64,000 bases of DNA, taken from assembly GCF_000332315.1 (NCBI RefSeq), contig NZ_KB235941.1, positions 879,202 through 943,201 of the forward strand, given 5' to 3'. Both the position numbers and the translations under genes were made by a program. The notes beneath the pieces were generated by a model, which saw only the letters and a program-made list of their open reading frames with translations, was not told the origin of the DNA and searched no databases. Of this stretch, positions 34,845 through 43,407 are shown piece by piece (position 1 is the first letter of the stretch; each line of letters opens with the position of its first letter). This DNA is from Prochlorothrix hollandica PCC 9006 = CALU 1027 (lineage in GTDB: Bacteria > Cyanobacteriota > Cyanobacteriia > Prochlorotrichales > Prochlorotrichaceae).

Positions 34845-34852
34845 CTTCCTCC
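34845..34852 (-). promoter_or_regulatory. Strong Shine-Dalgarno for the TTG start of asd
   Basis: On the minus strand GGAGGAAG stands 4 bp before TTG at 34840. Most genes in this window have no such strong site, so it decides the unusual start. Confidence 0.8.
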
Positions 34853-35008
34853 AAAACTGAAACGGGGACGATCGGCAACCGGGGGATTTCGCTTCCCTCC
34901 GACGATCGGGGAGGGGGTTGGTCTAGATCACCAACTCTGGGGCTGAATACACCATGCCCCGGTGTCGATCGCCATGCCTATTGCAATCATGCGTATCACA
35001 ATCATGCA

Positions 35009-35111
35009 TACAGCAGTCCTAAATGGGTCGTGTGGTGTGCCCCCTCCGGGGGCACACCACACCAAGGGTTTCAGCCATCGAGATCCTTACAACTGATTTA
35101 GGAGTGCTGTA
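35009..35111. mobile_element. Roughly 100-bp TA-flanked element, copy 3
   Basis: Near-identical to the copy at 19811: CAGCAGTCCTAAATGGGTCG at the left, GGAGTGCTG at the right, TA on both sides, with the inner palindrome GTGTGCCCCC/GGGGGCACAC. It interrupts a short ATCATGCAT repeat: ATCATGCA-TA on the left, TA-TCACAATCATGCAT on the right. Confidence 0.88.
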
Positions 35112-35390
35112 TCACAATCATGCATATCAAAATACAGAAGCTGATCTTACCCTGAATCCTGGGGGTCTCCCCGCGATCGGGAGAAGTCTGATGCCCCATC
35201 CTCCCCCATCCTCAGAGTGAGGAACCATCACCCCCATAACCCCAGCTCCTGGCCCGCCGTGACCCCAGAATTCATAAAGTTTCCCCCATCTGCTAGCGTC
35301 AAGACCGGACTTTGGGTTAGGATCGACCACTGCGGCATTGATAAGTGCAGTTTGTAAGTGCGGTAGTAGAAGTCGCCTTGGGATCCATGA

Positions 35391-35446
35391 TTAACTAGTG
35401 GTTATTAGCTAGTGGTTATTAGCTAGTGGTTATTAGCTAGTGGTTC
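35391..35446. repeat. 15-bp tandem repeat TTAGCTAGTGGTTAT upstream of tig
   Basis: About three and a half units directly before the trigger factor leader. The position suggests possible influence on the promoter, but nothing more can be read. Confidence 0.8.
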
Positions 35447-35509
35447 CCCAGTCCCTCTGCAACGGCTTACGCCCCATTGCCCGATCGTTATCCGGTAAAA
35501 TCACAACCC

Positions 35510-37003
35510 ATGAAAGTCACTCAGGAAAGCCTCCCCGCCAGTCAAGTTCAGCTCGAAATCGAAGTCCCGGCAGACGTATCTGGGCAGGTGTACGAATCAA
35601 CCCTGAGGCAGGTGGCTCAGCAGGTGCAGATTCCCGGTTTTCGCAAAGGCAAGGTTCCCCGCAAGATCCTAGTGCAGAAAATGGGGCAAGCCCATCTCAA
35701 AGCCAAAGCCCTGGAAGAATTGTTGGACAAGGCCGTTAAAGATGCCACCAAAGCTGAAAAAATCCCGGTGTTGGGGAACTATAGCTTTGCTGAAACCTTT
35801 GACGAAATGGTGGCGAACTATAACCCTGGGCAACCCCTCACCTTCACCGTGACAGCGGATGTGTTCCCAGAATTAAAGGTTAAACAATACACGGATCTCA
35901 CCATTCAGGCCGTGGAAGTGTTCTACGATCCAGCCCAAATGGACACCGCCATTGAAAACCAGCGCAAGCAAATGTCTACCCTGGTGCCCGTGGAAGACCG
36001 AGCAGCGGAAATGGGCGATGTGGCAACCGTAGACTTTACGGGTCGTTATCAAGAGCCAGCCGAGGGAGAAGCCCCGGAAATCCCCAACGCCTCCGCCACG
36101 GATATGCAAGTGGAACTGGCCGATGGCCGCATGATTCCCGGCTTTGTGGAAGGGATTGTGGGCATGAAGCCGGGGGAGACCAAAACCGTTGCAGCCACCT
36201 TCCCCGATGCCTATGCTGATGCAACCTTGGCCGGTCGTGCCGCCGAATTTGAGATCACCCTCTACGAACTCAAAATCCGGGAGCTACCGCCCCTAGACGA
36301 TGAATTCGCCAAAAATCTCCAGTATGAGAGCCTGGACGATCTGCGCGAGAAACTGACCGATCGCTACCAAAAAGAGGCCAAAACCGCCTCGGAAACCAAC
36401 CGCAACGAGGCTATCATCCGAGCCTTGGCAGAACAAATGGAGGTGGAATTCCCTGTCACCCTCATTGACCAGGAATCCAAACGCCTGGTGAACCAGATGT
36501 TTAACCAGTTGAAGCAATCGGGGCAAAACATCAATCAACTGATGTCTGATGAACTGATCGGCCACCTCCTTCGCGAGGCACGCCCCCAAGCCATTGAATC
36601 CCTCAAACAGACCCTAGCGGTGCAGGAAGTGGCTCGGGTCGAAAAGATGACGGTGGACAGCGCACGGGTCAATCAAGAAGTAGCGACCATCATAGCCACC
36701 GTCAAGGATCCCAAAAAGGTCAATATGGCCAACCTCAAGGAAGTGGTGGAGTTGGATCTGCTGCAACAACAGGTGATGGAGTGGTGTGCAGCCCACAACA
36801 CCATTGAATGGATCACCCAAGAGGAAGCCGCTGCCCTGGCTGCCGCTGCCAAGGATTTAGCCGAGGGAACGGTGGCGGTGGATGCTGAAACCGTGGATGC
36901 TGAAACCGTAGACGCTGAAGCCGTGGAGGCTGAAACCGTAGACGCTGAAGCCGCAGACGCTGAAGCCGTAGATGCTGAAACCGTGGCCGCTGAAGACGAT
37001 TAA
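35510..37003 (+). CDS. tig: Trigger factor (ribosome-associated chaperone/prolyl isomerase) with repeat-expanded acidic tail
   Basis: Binds nascent chains at the ribosome exit. The ribosome-binding domain (about 1-140) has the signature PGFRKGKVPRKI (about 43-54). The FKBP-type PPIase domain spans about 155-245 (DVATVDFTGRYQ) and the C-terminal chaperone arms about 260-445. The ATG at 35510 begins MKVTQESLP, as in relatives; a TTG at 35477 is not needed. The final 40 or so residues are tandem DAEAV/DAETV units encoded by a 15-bp repeat. Similar units carry on in frame beyond the stop codon and again after a 131-bp inserted element. First gene of tig-clpP-clpX, a conserved proteostasis cluster. 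Confidence 0.95.
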   Translation: MKVTQESLPASQVQLEIEVPADVSGQVYESTLRQVAQQVQIPGFRKGKVPRKILVQKMGQAHLKAKALEELLDKAVKDATKAEKIPVLGNYSFAETFDEMVANYNPGQPLTFTVTADVFPELKVKQYTDLTIQAVEVFYDPAQMDTAIENQRKQMSTLVPVEDRAAEMGDVATVDFTGRYQEPAEGEAPEIPNASATDMQVELADGRMIPGFVEGIVGMKPGETKTVAATFPDAYADATLAGRAAEFEITLYELKIRELPPLDDEFAKNLQYESLDDLREKLTDRYQKEAKTASETNRNEAIIRALAEQMEVEFPVTLIDQESKRLVNQMFNQLKQSGQNINQLMSDELIGHLLREARPQAIESLKQTLAVQEVARVEKMTVDSARVNQEVATIIATVKDPKKVNMANLKEVVELDLLQQQVMEWCAAHNTIEWITQEEAAALAAAAKDLAEGTVAVDAETVDAETVDAEAVEAETVDAEAADAEAVDAETVAAEDD

Positions 37004-37289
37004 GCTGTGGACCCTAAAACTAGGGACGCTGAAGCCGTAGACGCTGAAGCCGTGGATTCTGAAGTCTGCTTGACTGACGCAACTTCTGAAAGGCTTATGT
37101 TCCCGTAGGTTGGGTTGAGGTACGAAACCCAACACAACCATTGTGGCTGTTGGGTTTCGTACCTCAACCCAACCTACAGCGACCATCTTGTGTCAGTCAA
37201 CCAGCGCTGAAGCCGTGGACGCTGAAGCCGTGGACACCGCAGAAGTCGTTGAGGATCCAGCGATCGCGGATCCAGACACCACAGCCTAG
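37004..37289 (+). other. Decayed continuation of the tig tail interrupted by an element
   Basis: After the tig TAA, codons continue in the same frame as A-V-D-P-K-T-R then DAEAVDAEAVDSEV up to 37069. A 131-bp element follows. From 37206 DAEAVDTAEVVEDPAIADPD-type codons resume and end at TAG near 37289, now one base out of frame with tig. Either the tail was once longer, or the minisatellite spread past the stop. Confidence 0.7.
37070..37200. mobile_element. 131-bp element with TTGACTGACRCAA inverted ends
   Basis: Left end TTGACTGACGCAA and right end TTGTGTCAGTCAA are inverted copies with one mismatch. Inside is a perfect 30-bp inverted repeat (37105-37134 and 37148-37177; GTAGGTTGGGTTGAGGTACG type), a common cyanobacterial palindrome, so one repeat is nested in another. 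Related CTGACTGACACAAG and CTGTCAGTCAACC ends are seen near 52920-53090 and 46388-46614. No clear target duplication. Confidence 0.75.
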
Positions 37290-37659
37290 GGCCAGCCAAC
37301 AGCAGCGATTTCTGGGGTTCCCCATGGCCCACGGAATGGGATCCATCAACCTAAGGGGTTCCTTCACCCCAGATGTCCCTGAGACCGATAGACTGGAACA
37401 AGGAAATGGGGCAGAGTTTCACCCCAGCCCCGGCACCCTTGTCCCAGATCTGTGGCAGGATTGACCCAACGTCACCCCAGTCCGTCCGGTGGCTCCGTTC
37501 CTGATGGCCCGGTTTTGCAGCCTCAGCATCCAGAGGATATTGTCCGTTAGTTCCCTAGCCAGGGGATAACACTGGGATAATACCCATGGGGATCACACCA
37601 ACCCATAAGTTGATTTCCACCTCTTTCAACCCTTCAATTGCCAAGGTATTGCCAAGGTT
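37290..37659. other. tig-clpP spacer
   Basis: 370 bp with no gene and no strong repeat. It probably holds a clpP promoter: CACTGGGATAATACC near 37570 offers a GATAAT -10-like hexamer, without a convincing -35. Confidence 0.4.
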
Positions 37660-38382
37660 ATGTTGACCTCTCGATCCAACTCCACCATCTCGTCCCAAAC
37701 CCACTCGGCGGGTCTCACCAGTTTCAATAGCCAAGGGGAAACCCTAGCCTCCCTCGCACCCTTGGGCATTGTCCCCACCGTGGTGGAACAATCAGGGCGG
37801 GGAGAACGGGCCTTTGATATCTATTCCCGGCTGTTGCGGGAGCGGATTATCTTTCTGGGAACCCCGGTGGATGATAATGTTGCCGATTCCATTGTGGCCC
37901 AGTTGCTCTTTTTGGAATCCGAAGATCCGGAAAAAGATGTGCAGATCTACATCAACTCACCGGGGGGATCGGTTACGGCAGGGATGGCAATTTATGACAC
38001 AATGCAACAGATTGCTCCTGATGTCGTCACCATTTGTTTTGGTCTAGCTGCTAGTATGGGAGCATTTCTCCTAGCCGGCGGTACCTCAGGTAAGCGTCTC
38101 TCCCTGCCCAGCTCACGGATTATGATTCACCAGCCCCTTGGGGGTGCCCAGGGTCAAGCCGTTGACATTGAGATTCAAGCCCGGGAAATTCTGTACCACA
38201 AAGCCAAGCTCAATGAGTTATTGGCGGGGCACACTGGTCAACCCCTGGAACGCATTGAAGCTGACACAGAACGTGACTTTTTCATGTCCGCTGTGGAAGC
38301 CTGTGAGTATGGTCTTATCGATCGGGTTCTGACCAAACCTGGGACTGCTCCATCCGCCAACCCTATTGCTGTAGTCAGCTAA
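37660..38382 (+). CDS. clpP: ATP-dependent Clp protease proteolytic subunit
   Basis: Serine protease ring subunit that works with ClpX or other Clp ATPases. 240 residues, with an N-terminal extension of about 35-40 residues rich in Ser/Thr compared with the usual 195-200. Catalytic Ser is in [10 protein letters not shown] (about 131) and His in SSRIMIHQP (about 156); the Asp is near 205. An ATG at 37660 is used; a later start would cut into the extension only. The 9-bp gap to clpX implies co-transcription. Confidence 0.96.
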   Translation: MLTSRSNSTISSQTHSAGLTSFNSQGETLASLAPLGIVPTVVEQSGRGERAFDIYSRLLRERIIFLGTPVDDNVADSIVAQLLFLESEDPEKDVQIYINSPGGSVTAGMAIYDTMQQIAPDVVTICFGLAASMGAFLLAGGTSGKRLSLPSSRIMIHQPLGGAQGQAVDIEIQAREILYHKAKLNELLAGHTGQPLERIEADTERDFFMSAVEACEYGLIDRVLTKPGTAPSANPIAVVS

Positions 38383-38391
38383 GAGGCAGCT

Positions 38392-39726
38392 ATGTCTAAA
38401 TATGACTCCCATTTAAAGTGTTCCTTTTGTGGGAAATCCCAGGAACAGGTTCGCAAACTGATTGCAGGGCCGGGGGTCTACATTTGTGACGAGTGTGTGG
38501 ATTTATGTAACGAAATTTTGGATGAGGAGCTGTTTGACTCTGGGGCAACCCCTAGCCAAGCGACACCGCGCCGGGAACCCACCCCTGAAAAGCGGAAAAC
38601 CCGCTCCTCACCCATTACGATGGCCCAAATCCCCAAGCCCCGCGAAATTAAAAAGTATTTAGATTCCAATGTCATTGGCCAGGATGAGGCTAAAAAAGTC
38701 CTGGCGGTGGCGGTTTATAACCACTACAAACGCCTCAGCTACTTGGAGCAAAGTGGTAGCCGAGATGCGGGGGCAGTGGACTTACAAAAATCCAATATTT
38801 TGATGATTGGTCCCACGGGCTGCGGCAAGACCTTGTTGGCCCAGACCCTAGCTAAGTTGCTGGATGTGCCCTTTGCCGTTGCTGATGCCACCACCCTGAC
38901 GGAAGCGGGCTATGTGGGGGAGGATGTGGAAAACATTCTGCTGCGGCTGCTCCAGATGTCGGATTTGGACGTGGAAGAGGCCCAGCGGGGTATTATTTAC
39001 ATTGACGAAATCGATAAGATCGCCCGCAAAAGTGAGAATCCATCCATTACCCGCGATGTGTCTGGGGAAGGGGTACAGCAGGCGCTGCTGAAAATGCTAG
39101 AGGGGACTGTGGCCAATGTGCCGCCCCAGGGGGGACGCAAGCACCCCTACCAAGACTGCATTCAAATTGATACCCGCAATATTTTGTTTATCTGTGGCGG
39201 TGCCTTTGTGGGGTTGGAGAAGGTGGTGGAGCGGCGCATGGGCAAGAAGTCCATTGGCTTTGTCCAGGGCAATGATACCCAAACCCGCGATCGCCGCATG
39301 GCGGATATTCTCAGCCATACGGAGCCGGAGGATTTGGTTAAATTCGGCCTGATTCCAGAGTTTATTGGCCGGATGCCTGTCACGGCCCAGGTGGAACCCT
39401 TGGATGAGGATGCCCTGACCCAGATTTTGACGGAGCCTCGGGATGCCTTGGTCAAGCAATACCAAAAGCTGATGCTGATGGATAATGTGCAACTGGATTT
39501 CCGTCCCGAAGCCCTGCGGGCGATCGCCCGGGAAGCCTACCGCCGCAAGACCGGTGCCCGTGCCCTGCGCAGCATCGTCGAGGAGATCATGCTGGATGTG
39601 ATGTATGAATTGCCCTCCCGCAAAGATGTGACCCGCTGTTTAATTACCAAGGAAATGGTGGAAGAGCGTTCCTCGGCGGAATTATTAATCCACCCCTCGT
39701 CCATGCCCAAGCCTGAGTCTGCTTAA
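38392..39726 (+). CDS. clpX: ATP-dependent Clp protease ATP-binding subunit ClpX
   Basis: AAA+ unfoldase feeding ClpP. 444 residues. N-terminal C4 zinc finger CSFCGK (about 10-15) with CDECV (about 34-38), Walker A GPTGCGKT (about 141-148), Walker [12 protein letters not shown], a sensor region with [10 protein letters not shown], and a C-terminal small domain with [15 protein letters not shown]. All key elements are intact. AGAGG lies upstream of the ATG. The next gene begins 14 bp after its stop. Confidence 0.97.
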   Translation: MSKYDSHLKCSFCGKSQEQVRKLIAGPGVYICDECVDLCNEILDEELFDSGATPSQATPRREPTPEKRKTRSSPITMAQIPKPREIKKYLDSNVIGQDEAKKVLAVAVYNHYKRLSYLEQSGSRDAGAVDLQKSNILMIGPTGCGKTLLAQTLAKLLDVPFAVADATTLTEAGYVGEDVENILLRLLQMSDLDVEEAQRGIIYIDEIDKIARKSENPSITRDVSGEGVQQALLKMLEGTVANVPPQGGRKHPYQDCIQIDTRNILFICGGAFVGLEKVVERRMGKKSIGFVQGNDTQTRDRRMADILSHTEPEDLVKFGLIPEFIGRMPVTAQVEPLDEDALTQILTEPRDALVKQYQKLMLMDNVQLDFRPEALRAIAREAYRRKTGARALRSIVEEIMLDVMYELPSRKDVTRCLITKEMVEERSSAELLIHPSSMPKPESA

Positions 39727-39740
39727 CCAACCCTGATCCT

Positions 39741-40793
39741 ATGCCCTATCTTGCGGTCCATGGTGTGGACCATTACTACCAATGGATGACGGCTAAGGGG
39801 ATCGATCGCGATCCCGCCAAGCCTGTCATGGTTTTTATCCATGGTTGGGGCGGATCAAGCCGCTACTGGCAAAGTACGGCCCAAGCCCTGACCCCCGATT
39901 ATGACTGCTTGTTGTACGATTTGCGGGGTTTTGGGCGATCGACCCAAGCCGGTGTCTCTGAAACCCCTGGCGATCGTCAGCCTGCGGATCCCAAGGCTGT
40001 GGATCCCAAGGCTGTAGATCCCACAGCATTAGATCCCGGCGCTGTGAATCCCGGCGCGATGAATCCTAACGCTGTGGATTCTAAGGGTAATGCCCCGCAA
40101 CCGATCGCCGAACCCTGGGCAGGCTATAGCCTGGAATCCTATGGGGAAGATCTCCGGGAATTATTGGATCAGTTAGGGCTGGAGCGCATTAGCCTCAATG
40201 CCCACTCCCTGGGGGCTTCCATGGCCCTGTTATTTTTGAATCGTTATCCCCAACGCCTCGATCGGGCCATCCTCACCTGTAACGGGTTGTTGGAATACAA
40301 CGCCTTGGCCTTCCGACTGTTCCACATTTTCAGTCGCTATGTGGTGCTGTTCCGGCCCCGCTGGTTTTTGCAGGTGCCGGGGTTAGATCGGATGTTTATG
40401 TCCCGGTTTTTGCATCGATCGATTCCCAGCAGCGAGCGGCGGGCTTTTCTGGAAGACTTTCTCGATGCGGACTTTGAAGCGGCCTTGGGTACCGCTGTTA
40501 AAACCGTGAGCCAAGCCATGGCCGAAGCCACCCCCCAGGAATACCAGCAGTTACAAGTCCCCACCCTGTTGGTGTCGGGGCAATATGATCAAATCATCAC
40601 CGCCCCCATGGGAGAAGCGGCAGCGGCCCTCAACCCCCAGGTGCAATACCGTCGGGTGGCTCGCACCGGCCATTTCCCCATGTTGGAGGATGCCCCCACC
40701 TATTTGGACTATGTGAGGGAATTTCTGCGATCGGTACCGTCATCTGCCGCAGATCCCACTCTCAAGGATCCCCTGCCCCCGGAGGTCGCCTAA
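39741..40793 (+). CDS. Alpha/beta-fold hydrolase with DPxAV repeat insert
   Basis: 350 residues. The oxyanion HGWGGSSRYW (about 34-43), nucleophile elbow NAHSLGAS (Ser about 155), acid SGQYDQ (about 277) and histidine TGHFPMLE (about 313) form a complete triad. Between about 82 and 114 is an insert of tandem DPKAV/DPTAL/NPGAM pentapeptides from a 15-bp repeat, placed where the family has a short loop. The substrate is unknown. Only 14 bp after clpX and 7 bp before the LRAT-like gene, so probably co-transcribed with both. Confidence 0.88.
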   Translation: MPYLAVHGVDHYYQWMTAKGIDRDPAKPVMVFIHGWGGSSRYWQSTAQALTPDYDCLLYDLRGFGRSTQAGVSETPGDRQPADPKAVDPKAVDPTALDPGAVNPGAMNPNAVDSKGNAPQPIAEPWAGYSLESYGEDLRELLDQLGLERISLNAHSLGASMALLFLNRYPQRLDRAILTCNGLLEYNALAFRLFHIFSRYVVLFRPRWFLQVPGLDRMFMSRFLHRSIPSSERRAFLEDFLDADFEAALGTAVKTVSQAMAEATPQEYQQLQVPTLLVSGQYDQIITAPMGEAAAALNPQVQYRRVARTGHFPMLEDAPTYLDYVREFLRSVPSSAADPTLKDPLPPEVA

Positions 40794-40800
40794 CACCCCT

Positions 40801-41538
40801 ATGGCTAAGGGCGATCATCTCTACGTTTATCGCAACTGGGGTACCCTGACCCACCATGGTCTCGATTGCGGCGATGGCACCGTGATCCACTACCGGGATG
40901 GGGATGCCATTGTGCGATCGACCCTAGCCAGTTTCAGCGCCGGACAGCAGCTTTACAGTAAACCCTATGCCCAGGCCGATGCCCCTAATATCGCCATTAA
41001 ACGGGCCTTTAGCCGCCTAGGGGAACGGGATTACCACATCGTCTTTAATAACTGTGAGCATTTTGTGGTCTGGTGCAAAACCGGCCAACACCAAAGCCAG
41101 CAGGTCAACCGCGCCCTCCAAACGTCCCTCGTGGGGGGGATTCTGGGGGGGATGGCCCTGGGATCGGTGTTTGCCATCCCCGCAGTGGCGGCGGCAGGGG
41201 CTTATGGTCTCCACAAACGGTTTGAGCAAGCCAATGAAGCCAAGGATCCCCAGCAGGCAGCAGCCAGCTTGCGATCGGCCCTGGGGGACCTGGAACGCCT
41301 GGAGCAACAACTCCAACCCCAACTGGATCACGCCCTCCGGGAAGCCTACCGCTGGGACTGCACCGCACGGCTGGCCCTGAGACGACAACGGGAGGATCTG
41401 GCGAAAGCGGCCCTGGCCAAAAAACAGCCCTTCAAAAAAGAAGCCCTCGCCCTCCATGGCCAACTGCAAGAGGTGCAAGCCTTAGCCCACCGTTTACACC
41501 AAGCCCTACCGTCGTTGGATCGGGGAGAGTGGGTTTGA
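40801..41538 (+). CDS. LRAT (lecithin:retinol acyltransferase)-domain protein
   Basis: 245 residues. Residues about 1-105 have the NlpC/P60-related LRAT signature: His in LTHHGLD (about 18-19), a second His in TVIHYRDG (about 30) and the catalytic Cys in NNCEHFVVWC (about 85). A Gly/Ala-rich hydrophobic segment (about 112-138) likely binds membrane. The rest is a charged helical coiled coil (about 140-240). LRAT enzymes move acyl chains through a Cys thioester; in bacteria the substrate is mostly unknown. Tight coupling to the alpha/beta hydrolase gene hints at shared lipid or acyl chemistry. Confidence 0.88.
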   Translation: MAKGDHLYVYRNWGTLTHHGLDCGDGTVIHYRDGDAIVRSTLASFSAGQQLYSKPYAQADAPNIAIKRAFSRLGERDYHIVFNNCEHFVVWCKTGQHQSQQVNRALQTSLVGGILGGMALGSVFAIPAVAAAGAYGLHKRFEQANEAKDPQQAAASLRSALGDLERLEQQLQPQLDHALREAYRWDCTARLALRRQREDLAKAALAKKQPFKKEALALHGQLQEVQALAHRLHQALPSLDRGEWV

Positions 41539-41574
41539 TGGGCCGGTCACTAGTGATCTCGTGATCTGAGCCGC

Positions 41575-41940
41575 CTAGGGTTCCACGGCATAGCCGTTCA
41601 GTTCAGACAGGGAGGCATACTCTAAGGTGCTGGCATGGGTAGACTCCAACACCACCTTGGGGGCCATGCCCGCATCCAAGGCTTCCTTCCAGCGGGAGGC
41701 ACAGAGGCACCAACGATCCCCCGGTTTCAGTCCCGGAAACTGGTAGGCCGGCACCGGGGTGGAAAGGTCATTGCCCTGGGCTTTGCTAAAGGCCAAAAAG
41801 TCGGCAGTCACCTCAGCGCAGACCGTGTGGGCACCATAGTCTCCCGCCCCGGTATTGCAACAGCCATCCCGATAGAAGCCCGTCATGGGATCCAAGGAAC
41901 AGGGCTGGAGGGGGGTGCCTAAAACATTGCTTGCATTCAT
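41575..41940 (-). CDS. DUF2237 family protein
   Basis: 121 residues, typical length. Family pattern LGTPLQPCS, DPMTGFYRDGCCNTGAGDYG, FPGLKPGDRWCLCASRW and the ending with STHASTLEYASL are all clear, with conserved cysteines that could bind metal. Function is not known. The ATG at 41940 is right for the family; the frame runs upstream only because an IS200/IS605-type element lies against it. The leader and any ribosome site must therefore come from the element. Confidence 0.88.
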   Translation of the reverse strand: MNASNVLGTPLQPCSLDPMTGFYRDGCCNTGAGDYGAHTVCAEVTADFLAFSKAQGNDLSTPVPAYQFPGLKPGDRWCLCASRWKEALDAGMAPKVVLESTHASTLEYASLSELNGYAVEP

Positions 41941-42240
41941 CAAAAATTTGGGTAGAAACCCCGTGCTGAAGCACGGCTTTACATAGAACCCTTGCGGGTA
42001 CTGGTTTTTAATTGCCGATAAGGCCGAGAACCAGCAAACTCGTTTAAGTCCCCTCCCACAACACAACTAAGATGTCTTGTCTCACAACGCCCTACCAATA
42101 AGGCTTAGAGGGAATCCGAACTGGGGAAGTATTCGGAGGTCTGTGCCAAGTTGTGTCTCAGTGTGGTAGTCGCTACTTACGTTGCCTAAATTGGTTTAGG
42201 CAAGCTCCGTCCTTTAGGGCGGAGTTAGTGACCTCTAAGC
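41941..42240 (-). mobile_element. Transposase-less IS200/IS605-type element, copy 3 (distinct subtype)
   Basis: Read on the minus strand: TTGAC at 42245-42241, then a left hairpin region CTCCGCCCTAAAGGACGGAG, about 200 bp of unique non-coding sequence, a right hairpin CCGTGCTTCAGCACGG, and the end GTTTCTACCCAAATTTTTG directly before the DUF2237 ATG. The right end resembles the GACCCAGATTTT end of copies 1 and 2, but the body differs. No transposase or tnpB frame. Confidence 0.7.
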
Positions 42241-42437
42241 GTCAACGTCCTTACGAGAGTTCTACGGAATGGAGCTAAGGACTGACCAGGGTCAAGGGCA
42301 TGATCAGCGGCAATCCTAGGCGAAATTATAGCCTATGGCCGGATCCCCCTTGTCTGTGAGTTGGGGAACCGTCGTCTGTGGCCGATCGCCCGTAACATTT
42401 TTTCATATTTGTTTCATTTTTTCTGGAGATAGACCTT

Positions 42438-42443
42438 TATACT
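42438..42443 (+). promoter_or_regulatory. Possible -10 (TATACT) of the Mn-type ATPase gene
   Basis: TATACT lies 47 bp before the ATG at 42491 in an AT-rich stretch with repeated TTTCAT motifs (42401-42418). The ribosome site GGACGGAG precedes the ATG by 5 bp. No -35 at ideal spacing, so the call is tentative. Confidence 0.4.
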
Positions 42444-42490
42444 GGGAACAAGATCATTTTTCATAATGCTTTCATAAAGGACGGAGTCCC

Positions 42491-43312
42491 ATGGTTGATC
42501 GTCGTTTCCAGCCCCGCCCCTCCCACCTCAGCGCCCTGCCCTCCTGTTCTTTGCCGGGGATTGCCGCCGCTCCTGGGCTGGAACCGATCGCCGTCAACAA
42601 CCTCACCGTGGCCTATCGAGATGTCAGAGCCTTGGAAAACATCACCCTCACGGTGGAACCGGGCCAGTTGACGGGGTTGATCGGACCCAATGGGGCGGGC
42701 AAAAGTACGTTGATTAAAGCCATGTTGGGGCTGGTGCCCAGGGTTGAGGGGGGTGTGGTCTATGGCGATCGTCCCCTGGCGGACCAGCTCGATCGGGTGG
42801 CCTATGTGCCCCAGCGATCGCAAATTGACTGGACCTATCCGGCTACGGTCTGGGATGTGGTCTTGATGGGTCGCGTCAAAAAAACCGGCTGGCTGCGGCC
42901 TTTTTCTGGCATCAGTCGGCGCACTGCCCTCCATGCCTTGGATCGGGTGGGCATGGCGGATCTGCGGCACCGTCCCATTGGGGCTTTGTCCGGTGGCCAG
43001 CAACAGCGGGTGTTCCTGGCCCGATCCTTAGCCCAAGAAGCAGAGATTTTCTGTTTTGACGAACCCTTTGTGGGGGTGGATCAGAAAACTGAAACGGTTC
43101 TCTTTGAGATCTTCCGGGAACTGGCCCACCAAGGCAAAGTGGTGTTGGTGGTGAACCATGATCTAGGGGAGTCCATTACCAATTTTGATGCCTTAATTTT
43201 GCTGAATCGGAGTTTGGTGGCGATCGGTCCCCGGAGCCAGGTCATCCAACAGGACAATCTCCACCGGGCCTATGGGGGACAGGTGCAATTCTTTGGGGCG
43301 CAAGCAGCCTAG
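42491..43312 (+). CDS. Manganese/zinc-type ABC transporter ATP-binding protein
   Basis: 273 residues of the MntA/ZnuC ATPase family. Walker A GLIGPNGAGKST (about 62-73), Q-loop VAYVPQRSQIDWTYP (about 99-113), signature LSGGQQQRVF (about 170-179) and Walker B EIFCFDEPFVGVD are intact. The pattern PQRSQIDWTYPATVWDVV is characteristic of cluster-9 metal importers. The N-terminal 28 residues are a Pro/Ser-rich extension. A permease of the same family follows 550 bp downstream; no periplasmic metal-binding protein gene is in the window. Confidence 0.88.
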   Translation: MVDRRFQPRPSHLSALPSCSLPGIAAAPGLEPIAVNNLTVAYRDVRALENITLTVEPGQLTGLIGPNGAGKSTLIKAMLGLVPRVEGGVVYGDRPLADQLDRVAYVPQRSQIDWTYPATVWDVVLMGRVKKTGWLRPFSGISRRTALHALDRVGMADLRHRPIGALSGGQQQRVFLARSLAQEAEIFCFDEPFVGVDQKTETVLFEIFRELAHQGKVVLVVNHDLGESITNFDALILLNRSLVAIGPRSQVIQQDNLHRAYGGQVQFFGAQAA

Positions 43313-43348
43313 AATCCCCGATGTCCCAACCGCTGACCTCGGTAAATT

Positions 43349-43407
43349 CACCGTATACCCATCACTCGAAATATTGCGAATCCTCTGCTGTGATCCCCAG
43401 GTTAAGG
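43349..43407. repeat. CTACCGTGTAC-family repeat
   Basis: ACCGTATACCCATCACTCGA, then AATCCTCTGCTGTGATCCCC and GGTTAAGG match the copies at 6009 and 57660. Confidence 0.6.

Larger units (their letters stand above)
34853..35509. other. Gene-free region upstream of tig
   Basis: Holds a CAATCATGC/GTATCACAATCATGCAT repeat cluster interrupted by the TA-flanked element (35009-35111) and a 15-bp tandem array (TTAGCTAGTGGTTAT, about 35391-35446) about 65 bp before the tig start, where the promoter should be. No small gene is supported. Confidence 0.5.
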
